NCBI RefSeq assembly: GCF_902497625.1
Contig: NZ_CABVGX010000016.1
Span: 47,946-111,945 of the forward strand
DNA from: Pseudomonas fluorescens
GTDB taxonomy: Bacteria; Pseudomonadota; Gammaproteobacteria; Pseudomonadales; Pseudomonadaceae
Length of the DNA stretch: 64,000 bases
Reading direction: 5' to 3'
Positions 30,961 through 41,266 of the stretch are shown in pieces. The notes below the pieces were generated by a model. The model searched no databases and was not told the origin of the DNA. It worked only from the letters and a program-made list of their open reading frames with translations. A program made the translations under genes and the position numbers. Numbering within the stretch: the stretch's first letter is position 1; each line of letters starts with the position of its first letter.

Positions 30961-32079
30961 TTGATCGTCTTCCGTTACCTATCCCGCGAAGTCCTGTTGA
31001 CCCTGAGCGCCGTCAGTGCCGTGCTGCTGGTCATCATCATGAGCGGACGCTTCATCAAGTATCTTGCCCAGGCGGCTGCCGGCCTGCTGGATCCGGGCTC
31101 GCTGTTCCTGATCATGGGTTTTCGTCTGCCAGGCTTCCTGCAGCTGATCCTGCCGCTCGGCCTGTTTCTCGGGATCCTGCTGGCCTACGGTCGCTTGTAT
31201 CTGGAAAGCGAGATGACCGTGCTTTCCGCCACGGGCATGAGTCAGCAACGCTTGCTTGCCATGACCCTTTTCCCTGCCACGCTGGTTGCGTTGGTAGTGG
31301 CATGGTTGAGCCTCAGCCTCGCGCCGCAAGGGGCCAACCAGTTTCAGCTGTTGCTCAACAAGCAGGATGCCCTGACCGAGTTCGATACCCTGGAACCTGG
31401 TCGCTTTCAGGCGCTGCGCGACGGCACTCGGGTGACGTATACCGAAACGCTGTCCGATGACCGCATCAATCTCGGTGGCGTTTTCATCTCGCAGAAGAAC
31501 ATCTCTTCCGACAAGAAAGACCGCGGTATTTCCGTACTGGTGGCCGAGAAGGGCCGTCAGGAAATCCGCCCTGACGGCAATCGCTACCTGATTCTCGACA
31601 ACGGTTATCGTTACGACGGTAACCCGGGCCAGGCTGATTACCGTGCGATCAAGTATCAGGAATACGGTGTGCTGCTGCCCAAGCCGGACGTCAGCGAAGA
31701 GGTGACCGATCGTGATGCGATGACCACCCGCTCGCTGTTCGGCAGTGACGACATCCGTTCCCGCACCGAACTGCAATGGCGTCTGTCGTTGCCGCTGCTG
31801 GTGTTCGTCGTGACCTTGATGGCGGTGCCGCTGTCGCGGGTCAACCCGCGTCAGGGCCGCTTCCTCAAACTGCTGCCGGCGATTCTTCTTTATATGGCAT
31901 ACCTGAGCATCCTGATTGCCGCTCGCGGCGCCCTCGAAAAGGGCAAGATCCCGCCGGCACTGGGCTTGTGGTGGGTGCATGGGATCTTCCTGGCCATTGG
32001 CCTGGGCTTGCTCTACTGGGAACCGTTACGCCTGAAGATGGCGAGTCGCCGCAGCGCGCTGGAGGTGGCTCGTGGTTAA
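30961..32079 (+). CDS. lptF: LPS export ABC transporter permease LptF
   Basis: LptF and LptG form the membrane part of the Lpt complex that extracts lipopolysaccharide from the inner membrane. The 372-aa protein has a membrane segment near the start, a group of three (to about residue 120), a periplasmic beta-jellyroll domain (about residues 125-255), and three helices at the end. The TTG at 30961 was chosen because GGAG lies 8 bp upstream and it gives the usual start before IVFRYL; a GTG at 30952 also exists. It overlaps lptG by 8 bp. Confidence 0.92.
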   Translation: MIVFRYLSREVLLTLSAVSAVLLVIIMSGRFIKYLAQAAAGLLDPGSLFLIMGFRLPGFLQLILPLGLFLGILLAYGRLYLESEMTVLSATGMSQQRLLAMTLFPATLVALVVAWLSLSLAPQGANQFQLLLNKQDALTEFDTLEPGRFQALRDGTRVTYTETLSDDRINLGGVFISQKNISSDKKDRGISVLVAEKGRQEIRPDGNRYLILDNGYRYDGNPGQADYRAIKYQEYGVLLPKPDVSEEVTDRDAMTTRSLFGSDDIRSRTELQWRLSLPLLVFVVTLMAVPLSRVNPRQGRFLKLLPAILLYMAYLSILIAARGALEKGKIPPALGLWWVHGIFLAIGLGLLYWEPLRLKMASRRSALEVARG

Positions 32080-33133
32080 ACTCGATCGCTACATCGGCAG
32101 CACCGTTTTCATTGCGATCCTCGCTGTGCTGGGGATCATTCTCGGTCTGGCCACGCTGTTTGCCTTTATCGACGAGATAGGCGACGTCAGCGATACCTAC
32201 ACCTTGCTGGATGTCCTGAGTTATGTCCTGCTGACGGCTCCGCGCCGGCTCTATGACATGTTGCCGATGGCAGCGTTGATTGGCTGCCTGATCGGCCTCG
32301 GCACGCTCGCCAGTCACAGCGAACTGACCATCATGCGTGCAGCGGGCGTTTCGGTCGGCCGTATCGTCTGGGCGGTCATGAAGCCGATGCTGGTGCTGAT
32401 GGTTGCGGGTCTGTTGATTGGCGAGTATCTGGCGCCGGCCACCGAAAGCGCCGCCCAGGCCAACCGTTCGCTGGCGCAGGGCAGCGGCGACGCACAAAGT
32501 GCCCGGCACGGCCTGTGGCACCGTCAGGGTGACGAGTTCATTCACGTCAACTCGGTGCAACCCAATGGTGTGCTTTACGGCGTAACCCGCTACCGTTTTG
32601 ATGATCAACGTCACATGCTCTCGTCGAGCTTCGCCAAACGTGCGGAGTTCGATAAGGATCACTGGCAGCTGACCGATGTTGCCACCACGATTTTCCATGA
32701 GAAGAATACCGAGGTGGTGAACGCGCCAGTCGAGCGTTGGGACGTGGCCCTCAGTCCGCAATTGCTCAGCACCGTGGTGATGTCGCCTGACTCGTTGTCG
32801 ATCAGCGGGCTGTGGGGTTACATCCACTATCTGGCCGATCAGGGCCTGGCGAACGGCCGTTACTGGCTGGCATTTTGGGTCAAGGTGTTGCAACCGCTGG
32901 TGACTGCCGCACTGGTGTTGATGGCCATCTCTTTCATCTTCGGTCCGCTGCGTTCGGTGACCCTGGGTCAGCGCGTGTTCACCGGCGTGCTGGTGGGGTT
33001 CACCTTCCGTATCGTCCAGGATCTGCTTGGGCCGTCGAGTCTGGTGTTCGGTTTCTCGCCGCTGTTTGCGGTGCTGGTTCCGGCAAGCATCTGCGCCTTG
33101 GCCGGGCTCTGGTTGTTGCGCAGGGCGGGTTGA
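32072..33133 (+). CDS. lptG: LPS export ABC transporter permease LptG
   Basis: The partner of LptF, 353 aa, with the same plan: three N-terminal membrane helices, a periplasmic domain (about residues 130-255) and three C-terminal helices. It starts at GTG within the 3' end of lptF (8-bp overlap), pointing to translational coupling and equal dosage. The ATPase gene lptB is elsewhere. It is followed by REP-like sequence and a terminator, beyond which lies lepA. Confidence 0.93.
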   Translation: MVKLDRYIGSTVFIAILAVLGIILGLATLFAFIDEIGDVSDTYTLLDVLSYVLLTAPRRLYDMLPMAALIGCLIGLGTLASHSELTIMRAAGVSVGRIVWAVMKPMLVLMVAGLLIGEYLAPATESAAQANRSLAQGSGDAQSARHGLWHRQGDEFIHVNSVQPNGVLYGVTRYRFDDQRHMLSSSFAKRAEFDKDHWQLTDVATTIFHEKNTEVVNAPVERWDVALSPQLLSTVVMSPDSLSISGLWGYIHYLADQGLANGRYWLAFWVKVLQPLVTAALVLMAISFIFGPLRSVTLGQRVFTGVLVGFTFRIVQDLLGPSSLVFGFSPLFAVLVPASICALAGLWLLRRAG

Positions 33134-33135
33134 TT

Positions 33136-33220
33136 GCAGGAACCGGTTTGCTGGCGATGGCATCGCTGCGGTCATCCAGATCCATCGCCGCGCCCCTGTT
33201 GCCAGCAAGCCGGCTCCCAC
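33136..33220. repeat. REP-like inverted element (GGTTTGCTGGCGATGG type)
   Basis: ACCGGTTTGCTGGCGATGG at 33142 and CCAGCAAGCCGGCTCCCAC ending near 33220 are a diverged inverted pair of a fourth REP variant. It fills the gap between lptG and its terminator. Confidence 0.7.
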
Positions 33221-33230
33221 AAAAGCCGCT

Positions 33231-33265
33231 AAAAGCGCCCCTGTCGCAAGACCGGGGCGTTTTTG
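33231..33265 (+). terminator. Terminator of lptFG
   Basis: CGCCCC and GGGGCG stems (with A-run before and TTTTTG after) form a rho-independent terminator between lptG and lepA. Confidence 0.85.
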
Positions 33266-33288
33266 TAAGTGCCGTCTGACCTGCGAAC

Positions 33289-33318
33289 GTGACGCTTGCG
33301 CCGAGGATCAGGTACAAT
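33289..33318 (+). promoter_or_regulatory. Probable sigma-70 promoter of lepA
   Basis: GTGACG (33289-33294) and TACAAT (33313-33318) with 18-bp spacing precede lepA by about 50 bp. With the terminator just upstream, this should start the lepA-lepB transcript. Confidence 0.6.
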
Positions 33319-33370
33319 TCCCGGCTATTTTTCGGCGGGCTATGCCTGCAGCCTTTTTGAGTGTTGATCC

Positions 33371-35170
33371 GTGAGTGATTTGAGTCATATCCGCAATTTC
33401 TCCATCATCGCCCACATTGACCATGGCAAGTCGACGCTGGCTGATCGTTTCATCCAGATGTGCGGCGGCCTTGCCGAGCGCGAAATGGAAGCTCAGGTCC
33501 TCGACTCCATGGACCTGGAACGTGAACGCGGGATCACCATCAAGGCCCACAGCGTCACTCTGTATTACACCGCCCGCGATGGCATCAAATATCAGCTGAA
33601 CTTCATTGACACCCCCGGCCACGTTGACTTCACCTACGAAGTCAGCCGGTCGCTGGCGGCCTGCGAAGGCGCATTGCTGGTGGTCGATGCCGGTCAGGGC
33701 GTTGAAGCGCAGTCGGTTGCCAACTGCTACACGGCCATCGAGCAGGGCCTGGAAGTCATGCCCGTGCTGAACAAGATCGACCTTCCGCAGGCCGATCCGG
33801 ACCGCGTCAAGGAAGAAATCGAGAAGATCATCGGCATCGATGCCACCGATGCGGTCGAGTGCAGCGCCAAGACCGGTCTGGGCGTCGACGAAGTGCTCGA
33901 ACGTCTGGTGCACACCATTCCCGCGCCGACCGGCAACTACGAGGATCCTCTGCAAGCGTTGATCATCGACTCCTGGTTCGACAACTACCTGGGCGTTGTC
34001 TCTCTGGTTCGCGTGCGCCACGGTCGCGTTAAGAAGGGCGACAAGATCCTGGTCAAGTCCACCGGCAAGATCCACCTCGTGGACAGCGTCGGCGTGTTCA
34101 ACCCAAAACACACCGCCACCGCTGATCTCAAGGCTGGTGAAGTGGGCTTCATCATCGCCGGCATCAAGGACATTCACGGCGCACCGGTCGGTGACACCCT
34201 GACCTTGAGCTCCACGCCCGACGTCGACGTGCTGCCAGGCTTCAAGCGCATTCAGCCGCAGGTTTACGCCGGCCTGTTCCCGGTCAGCTCCGACGATTTC
34301 GAAGATTTCCGCGAAGCCCTGCAAAAGCTCACGCTCAACGACTCGTCCCTGCAGTACACCCCGGAGAGCTCCGACGCCCTGGGCTTCGGCTTCCGTTGCG
34401 GCTTCCTCGGCATGCTGCACATGGAAATCATCCAGGAGCGCCTTGAGCGCGAGTACGACCTGGACCTGATCACCACAGCACCGACAGTAATTTTCGAACT
34501 GTTGTTGAAAACCGGTGAAACGATTTACGTCGACAACCCGTCGAAGCTTCCAGACCTGTCCTCGATCGAAGACATGCGTGAACCGATCGTGCGGGCCAAT
34601 ATTCTTGTGCCGCAGGAACACCTGGGCAACGTCATCACCCTGTGCATCGAGAAACGTGGCGTCCAGCACGACATGCTGTTCCTCGGAACTCAGGTCCAGG
34701 TGACTTACGATTTGCCGATGAACGAAGTGGTCCTCGACTTCTTTGACCGTCTCAAATCCACCAGCCGTGGCTATGCTTCGCTGGATTACCATTTCGATCG
34801 TTATCAATCGGCTAATCTGGTGAAGCTGGATGTGCTGATCAACGGTGACAAGGTCGACGCCCTGGCGTTGATCGTGCACAAGGATAATGCGCATTACAAA
34901 GGTCGCCAGTTGACCGAGAAGATGAAAGAACTGATTCCGCGTCAGATGTTCGACGTTGCGATCCAGGCCGCCATTGGCGGGCAGATCATTGCGCGAACCT
35001 CCGTCAAGGCACTCAGAAAGAACGTATTGGCCAAATGCTACGGCGGTGACGTCAGCCGCAAGCGCAAGCTGTTGGAAAAGCAGAAGGCTGGTAAAAAACG
35101 CATGAAGCAGGTCGGTAACGTGGAAATTCCACAGGAAGCCTTCCTTGCAGTGCTCAGGTTGGATAGTTAG
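33371..35170 (+). CDS. lepA: Elongation factor 4 (LepA)
   Basis: A 599-aa translational GTPase that can back-translocate stalled ribosomes. G-motifs are complete: [10 protein letters not shown], the effector [17 protein letters not shown] and NKIDLP. The LepA-specific C-terminal domain is present, ending [21 protein letters not shown]. The start is GTG at 33371. In most Pseudomonas lepA directly follows the mucABD cluster, but here it follows lptG and a terminator. lepB starts 6 bp after its stop. Confidence 0.97.
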   Translation: MSDLSHIRNFSIIAHIDHGKSTLADRFIQMCGGLAEREMEAQVLDSMDLERERGITIKAHSVTLYYTARDGIKYQLNFIDTPGHVDFTYEVSRSLAACEGALLVVDAGQGVEAQSVANCYTAIEQGLEVMPVLNKIDLPQADPDRVKEEIEKIIGIDATDAVECSAKTGLGVDEVLERLVHTIPAPTGNYEDPLQALIIDSWFDNYLGVVSLVRVRHGRVKKGDKILVKSTGKIHLVDSVGVFNPKHTATADLKAGEVGFIIAGIKDIHGAPVGDTLTLSSTPDVDVLPGFKRIQPQVYAGLFPVSSDDFEDFREALQKLTLNDSSLQYTPESSDALGFGFRCGFLGMLHMEIIQERLEREYDLDLITTAPTVIFELLLKTGETIYVDNPSKLPDLSSIEDMREPIVRANILVPQEHLGNVITLCIEKRGVQHDMLFLGTQVQVTYDLPMNEVVLDFFDRLKSTSRGYASLDYHFDRYQSANLVKLDVLINGDKVDALALIVHKDNAHYKGRQLTEKMKELIPRQMFDVAIQAAIGGQIIARTSVKALRKNVLAKCYGGDVSRKRKLLEKQKAGKKRMKQVGNVEIPQEAFLAVLRLDS

Positions 35171-35175
35171 GTCCT

Positions 35176-36030
35176 ATGTCGCTAAATTTCCCGCTGTTGC
35201 TGGTCATCGCTGTTTTCGTCTGCGGCCTGTTGGCATTGCTCGATCTGGTTTTTCTGGCGCCGCGTCGGCGAGCCGCCATTGCTTCCTATCAGGGTAGCGT
35301 CAGCCAGCCTGACGGGTTGGTGGTCGAGAAACTCAACAAAGAGCCGCTGCTGGTCGAATACGGCAAGTCGTTCTTTCCGGTGCTGTTCATCGTGCTGGTG
35401 CTGCGTTCATTCCTGGTGGAGCCGTTCCAGATTCCATCGGGCTCGATGAAACCCACCCTGGATGTCGGCGACTTCATTCTGGTGAACAAGTTTTCCTACG
35501 GGATCCGCTTGCCGGTGCTCGACAAGAAAGTCATCGAAGTTGGTGATCCGCAGCGCGGTGACGTGATGGTGTTCCGCTTCCCGAGCGATCCGAGCGTCAA
35601 CTACATCAAGCGTGTCGTTGGCCTGCCGGGTGATCAGATCCGTTACACCGCCGACAAGCGCCTGTTCGTCAATGGTGAATCGGTTGCCGAGCAGTTGGTC
35701 GGCTCCGAGCCGGGTACGCTGGGCAGCGCCGAACTCTACAAAGAGAAACTGGGCGCTGCAGAGCATCAGATCCGCAAGGAAATGAGCCGTTACCGCGCAG
35801 CGCCGGATCGCTCGTGGACCGTACCCGCCGGGCACTATTTCATGATGGGCGACAACCGTGACAATTCCAACGACAGTCGCTACTGGGATGATCCGAACAT
35901 TCCCAGGGAGCTGCTGGGCATGGTTCCCGACAAGAATATTGTCGGCAAGGCCTTCGCGGTCTGGATGAGCTGGCCTGAACCCAAACTCAGTCACCTGCCG
36001 AATTTCTCGCGGGTCGGCCTGATCAAGTAA
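35176..36030 (+). CDS. lepB: Signal peptidase I
   Basis: Cleaves signal peptides of exported proteins at the outer face of the inner membrane. The 284-aa protein has two N-terminal membrane segments (about residues 4-26 and 61-80), the catalytic Ser in PSGSMKPTL (about residue 91), the catalytic Lys in NYIKRVVGLPGD (about residue 153), and the box GDNRDNSNDSRYW. It is transcribed with lepA and followed by a stem-loop. Confidence 0.95.
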   Translation: MSLNFPLLLVIAVFVCGLLALLDLVFLAPRRRAAIASYQGSVSQPDGLVVEKLNKEPLLVEYGKSFFPVLFIVLVLRSFLVEPFQIPSGSMKPTLDVGDFILVNKFSYGIRLPVLDKKVIEVGDPQRGDVMVFRFPSDPSVNYIKRVVGLPGDQIRYTADKRLFVNGESVAEQLVGSEPGTLGSAELYKEKLGAAEHQIRKEMSRYRAAPDRSWTVPAGHYFMMGDNRDNSNDSRYWDDPNIPRELLGMVPDKNIVGKAFAVWMSWPEPKLSHLPNFSRVGLIK

Positions 36031-36037
36031 CCACAAC

Positions 36038-36058
36038 GGCGCTGTTGAACACAGCGCC
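36038..36058 (+). other. Stem-loop after lepB
   Basis: GGCGCTGT and ACAGCGCC form a perfect 8-bp stem with a 5-nt loop, 8 bp after lepB. No T-run follows; a TACAAT box (36079-36084) lies next, possibly the -10 of rnc. Confidence 0.55.
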
Positions 36059-36127
36059 GAATGCATTTCTGGAGCCGCTACAATCGGCCCCCGACGCATG
36101 AAAACACTGATAGTCAGGACGTAATTT

Positions 36128-36217
36128 TTGAACACAGCGTTATTTGTCCCAAGCCTGTGCCGCCTGTCGGCCGCGGCGGTGGAATCCAGCCACGAACTCT
36201 GCGTGGGTAAACCGTGA
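36128..36217 (+). CDS. Possible 29-codon leader frame coupled to rnc
   Basis: A short frame beginning at TTG (36128) encodes [20 protein letters not shown] and nine more residues, ending in a TGA that overlaps the rnc GTG (GTGA). The overlap suggests coupling, but the frame is short, has a weak start and no recognisable motif. It could be chance. Confidence 0.25.
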   Translation: MNTALFVPSLCRLSAAAVESSHELCVGKP

Positions 36218-36903
36218 GCGTTTCCTTGAGCCGTCTAGAGCGTCAGCTCGGCTACACTTTCAAGGATCAGGAACTGATGGTCCTGGCCCTGACTCACCGC
36301 AGTTTTGCCGGGCGCAACAATGAACGCCTGGAGTTCCTCGGTGATGCGATCCTCAACTTTGTCGCTGGCGAGGCGCTGTTCGACCGCTTCCCGCTGGCCC
36401 GCGAAGGTCAGTTATCGCGTTTACGCGCACGCTTGGTGAAAGGTGAAACCCTGGCCGTGCTGGCCCGCGGTTTTGATCTGGGCGAGTACCTGCGCCTGGG
36501 TTCGGGCGAGCTGAAAAGTGGCGGTTTTCGTCGCGAATCAATTCTGGCCGACGCCCTCGAAGCGCTGATCGGGGCGATCTACCTGGACGCCGGCATGGAC
36601 GTCGCTCGCGAGCGCGTACTGGCCTGGCTGGCCGGCGAGTTCGAAGGCCTCACGCTGGTAGATACCAACAAAGATCCGAAAACCCGCCTGCAGGAACACC
36701 TGCAGTCCCGTGGTTGCGAACTGCCGCGTTACGAAGTGGTGGATATCCAGGGTGAGCCGCATTGCCGGACGTTCTTCGTCGAATGTGAAATCACCTTACT
36801 GAACGAAAAAAGCCGAGGTCAGGGTGTGAGTCGTCGTATTGCCGAACAGGTAGCGGCCGCCGCAGCACTGATTGCCCTGGGTGTGGAGAATGGCAATGAC
36901 TGA
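36214..36903 (+). CDS. rnc: Ribonuclease III
   Basis: Cuts double-stranded RNA during rRNA processing and mRNA decay. The 229-aa protein has the signature [12 protein letters not shown] (about residues 36-47) with the metal-binding acids, a second acidic cluster in [17 protein letters not shown], and a C-terminal double-strand RNA-binding domain (about residues 155-225). The start is GTG at 36214. The leader contains CCGCC...GGCGG pairing that could be an RNase III self-cleavage site, as in E. coli rnc. It overlaps era by 8 bp. Confidence 0.95.
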   Translation: MSVSLSRLERQLGYTFKDQELMVLALTHRSFAGRNNERLEFLGDAILNFVAGEALFDRFPLAREGQLSRLRARLVKGETLAVLARGFDLGEYLRLGSGELKSGGFRRESILADALEALIGAIYLDAGMDVARERVLAWLAGEFEGLTLVDTNKDPKTRLQEHLQSRGCELPRYEVVDIQGEPHCRTFFVECEITLLNEKSRGQGVSRRIAEQVAAAAALIALGVENGND

Positions 36904-37798
36904 TACAACCGCAACACGCTGTGGCTATGTTGCCATCGTCGGCCGTCCCAACGTGGGCAAGTCCACGTTGCTCAATCACATCCTCGGCCAGAAGCTGGCG
37001 ATCACCTCGCGCAAGCCGCAGACCACTCGCCACAACATGCTCGGCATCAAGACCGAAGGCGATGTGCAAGCGATTTACGTCGACACCCCGGGCATGCACA
37101 AGGGCGGCGAAAAGGCCCTCAACCGTTACATGAACAAGACCGCCTCGGCGGCGTTGAAAGACGTCGATGTGGTGATCTTCGTTGTCGACCGCACCAAGTG
37201 GACCGACGAAGACCAGATGGTTCTCGATCGCGTCCAGTATGTGACCGGCCCGTTGATCGTGGCGCTTAACAAAACCGACCGCATCGAAGACAAAGCCGAG
37301 TTGATGCCGCACCTGTCCTGGTTGCAGGAACAACTGCCTAACGCGCAGATCATGCCGATCTCGGCCCAGCACGGGCACAACCTCGAAGCGCTGGAGCGGG
37401 TAATTGCCGGCTATCTGCCGGAAAACGATCACTTCTTCCCGGAAGACCAGATCACCGACCGCAGCAGCCGTTTCCTCGCCGCGGAACTGGTGCGCGAGAA
37501 AATCATGCGCCAGATGGGCGCCGAGCTGCCATACCAGATCACCGTGGAAATCGAAGAGTTCAAGCAGCAGGGCAAGACCTTGCACATTCATGCCTTGATT
37601 CTCGTCGAACGTGACGGCCAGAAGAAGATCATCATTGGCGACAAAGGCGAGCGCATCAAGCGCATCGGCACCGAAGCGCGCAAGGACATGGAGCTGCTGT
37701 TCGACTCCAAAATCATGCTCAACCTGTGGGTCAAGGTGAAGGGCGGCTGGTCCGATGATGAGCGTGCGTTGCGTTCGTTGGGTTATGGCGACCTGTAA
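36896..37798 (+). CDS. era: GTPase Era
   Basis: Binds 16S rRNA and helps 30S subunit maturation. The 300-aa protein has [17 protein letters not shown] and the C-terminal KH domain ([19 protein letters not shown] and following). The ATG at 36896 has GGAG 8 bp upstream inside rnc, so the frame back to 36872 was not used. The rnc-era overlap is conserved; here recO is separated from era by a REP pair. Confidence 0.96.
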   Translation: MTDTTATRCGYVAIVGRPNVGKSTLLNHILGQKLAITSRKPQTTRHNMLGIKTEGDVQAIYVDTPGMHKGGEKALNRYMNKTASAALKDVDVVIFVVDRTKWTDEDQMVLDRVQYVTGPLIVALNKTDRIEDKAELMPHLSWLQEQLPNAQIMPISAQHGHNLEALERVIAGYLPENDHFFPEDQITDRSSRFLAAELVREKIMRQMGAELPYQITVEIEEFKQQGKTLHIHALILVERDGQKKIIIGDKGERIKRIGTEARKDMELLFDSKIMLNLWVKVKGGWSDDERALRSLGYGDL

Positions 37799-37827
37799 GA
37801 CTCGGATTTGTGCTACACCGTTGAACC

Positions 37828-37918
37828 CTGTGGGAGCGAGCTTGCTCGCGATGAGGGCCTGAAATTCAACATCATTGTTGACTGGCAGACCGCAATCGCG
37901 AGCAGGCTCGCTCCCACA
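37828..37918. repeat. Inverted REP pair (family B) between era and recO
   Basis: CTGTGGGAGCGAGCTTGCTC at 37828 and the inverted partner (37895-37918) flank a short spacer. It splits a cluster (rnc-era-recO-pdxJ) that is usually tightly packed. Confidence 0.9.
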
Positions 37919-37964
37919 TTGGTTTGTGGTGTTTATAAGATCGCGATCCGTCATTGAGAACTCC

Positions 37965-38648
37965 ATGTCCCAGCCCATCGCTCAGCCCGCCTACGTCCTG
38001 CACTCGCGCGCCTATCGCGAAACCAGCGCTTTGGTCGACTTCCTCACGCCGCAAGGTCGGCTGCGGGCGGTGTTGCGCAGTGCGCGGGGCAAGGCGGGCA
38101 CATTGGCGCGGCCGTTCGTGCCGCTGGAAGTCGAATTTCGCGGCCGCGGCGAACTGAAGAACGTGGGGCGCATGGAAGCGGCCGGCGTGTCCACCTGGCT
38201 CAATGGCGAGGCGCTGTTCAGCGGTCTCTATCTCAATGAACTGCTGATTCGGCTGCTACCCGCCGAAGATCCGCACCCGGGTGTGTTCGATCACTACGCC
38301 GCGACCCTGCTGGCGTTGGCCGAAGGTCGTCCGCTGGAGCCGCTGCTGCGTTCGTTCGAATGGCGGCTGCTCGACGATCTCGGTTATGGCTTTGCGCTAG
38401 GCGCTGACCTCCACGGCGACCCGATCGCCCCCGATGGTCTCTATCGTTTGCAGGTGGATGCCGGGCTTGAGCGGGTCTATTTGCTGCAGCCCGGTCTGTT
38501 CAACGGCACCGAGTTATTGGCCATGGCGGACGCCGATTGGTCCGCTCCGGGCGCATTGTCGGCGGCCAAACGCTTGATGCGTCAGGCCTTGGCGGTGCAT
38601 CTGGGCGGGCGTCCGCTGGTTTCCCGAGAGTTGTTTCGAAAGCCGTAA
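37965..38648 (+). CDS. recO: DNA repair protein RecO
   Basis: RecO loads RecA onto single-strand gaps with RecR. The 227-aa protein has the N-terminal OB-fold ([20 protein letters not shown], about residues 8-27) and the helical C-terminal part with the [15 protein letters not shown] box. Start ATG at 37965; the frame back to 37875 translates REP sequence. pdxJ begins 51 bp after it. Confidence 0.93.
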   Translation: MSQPIAQPAYVLHSRAYRETSALVDFLTPQGRLRAVLRSARGKAGTLARPFVPLEVEFRGRGELKNVGRMEAAGVSTWLNGEALFSGLYLNELLIRLLPAEDPHPGVFDHYAATLLALAEGRPLEPLLRSFEWRLLDDLGYGFALGADLHGDPIAPDGLYRLQVDAGLERVYLLQPGLFNGTELLAMADADWSAPGALSAAKRLMRQALAVHLGGRPLVSRELFRKP

Positions 38649-38699
38649 ATTCCTTGTGTATGCTGTGCCCCGAACTTTCCCCTCTTCAGGAGCGCTTCC

Positions 38700-39446
38700 G
38701 TGACCATCAGCAATCGCATTCTTCTTGGCGTGAACATCGACCACGTTGCCACTTTGCGTCAGGCCCGGGGTACGCGTTATCCGGATCCGGTCAAGGCGGC
38801 TCTGGACGCGGAAGAAGCGGGCGCTGACGGCATTACCGTGCACCTGCGTGAAGACCGTCGGCACATTCAGGAGCGCGATGTGCTGCTGCTCAAGGACGTG
38901 CTGCAAACGCGCATGAACTTTGAAATGGGTGTTACTGAAGAAATGATGCTGTTCGCCGAGCGCATCCGCCCGGCACACATTTGCCTGGTCCCGGAAACCC
39001 GCCAGGAGCTGACCACTGAAGGCGGTCTCGACGTGGCGGGACAGGAAGCGCGGATCAAGGCGGCGGTGGATCGTCTGGCGAAGATTGGCTGCGAAGTGTC
39101 GCTGTTCATCGATGCAGACGAACGTCAGATCGAAGCATCGCGTCGCGTAGGTGCGCCTGCCATCGAATTGCACACAGGCCGTTATGCTGATGCCGAGACG
39201 CCGACGGACGTCGCCGAAGAACTCAAGCGTGTTGCTGATGGGGTGGCGTTCGGTCTGGCGCAGGGTTTGATCGTCAACGCCGGGCACGGTTTGCACTATC
39301 ACAACGTTGAAGCAGTCGCGGCGATCAAGGGCATCAATGAACTGAACATCGGCCATGCCCTGGTGGCGCATGCGTTGTTTGTCGGGTTCAAGTCGGCTGT
39401 TTCCGAGATGAAAGCTTTGATCCTGGCTGCTGCTATGAAAGGCTAA
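38700..39446 (+). CDS. pdxJ: Pyridoxine 5'-phosphate synthase PdxJ
   Basis: Makes pyridoxine 5'-phosphate from 1-deoxyxylulose 5-phosphate and the PdxA product. The 248-aa TIM-barrel protein has [31 protein letters not shown] and HTGRYADAE, and a C-terminal [12 protein letters not shown]. It begins at GTG with AGGAGC upstream. It ends the lepA-pdxJ block; a family-A REP overlaps its stop region and mltF follows on the other strand. Confidence 0.95.
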   Translation: MTISNRILLGVNIDHVATLRQARGTRYPDPVKAALDAEEAGADGITVHLREDRRHIQERDVLLLKDVLQTRMNFEMGVTEEMMLFAERIRPAHICLVPETRQELTTEGGLDVAGQEARIKAAVDRLAKIGCEVSLFIDADERQIEASRRVGAPAIELHTGRYADAETPTDVAEELKRVADGVAFGLAQGLIVNAGHGLHYHNVEAVAAIKGINELNIGHALVAHALFVGFKSAVSEMKALILAAAMKG

Positions 39447-39526
39447 GATCAACAGAGCGCAGCCTTCGGCAGCTCCTATAGAGGTGTGCACATAACTGGG
39501 TAGCAGCTGCCGAAGGCTGCGATCTT
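39445..39526. repeat. Inverted REP pair (family A) between pdxJ and mltF
   Basis: Arms at 39445-39480 and 39501-39526 (TAGCAGCTGCCGAAGGCTGC and its partner). It lies between convergent genes and directly abuts both ends. Confidence 0.88.
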
Positions 39527-39531
39527 ATGTT

Positions 39532-41118
<1,587 letters not shown>

Positions 41119-41195
41119 TTAAGCGCCTGGAAGTGTTCCTTCAGAGGTAGATCGGCCTGCCCGACGTCCGGGGATTGCCGTGCGTAGCGTTTCGG

Positions 41196-41224
41196 GTGAT
41201 GTCGCGGGCGGTTTAGGCTAGAAT
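41196..41224 (+). promoter_or_regulatory. Possible promoter of purL
   Basis: GTGATG (41196-41201) and TAGAAT (41219-41224) are spaced 17 bp apart, 43 bp before the purL start. The -10 is good and the -35 weak. Confidence 0.5.
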
Positions 41225-41266
41225 GCACGGCCTCAAAGCACACCCCTTCCCGAGGCTGTCCCGAAG

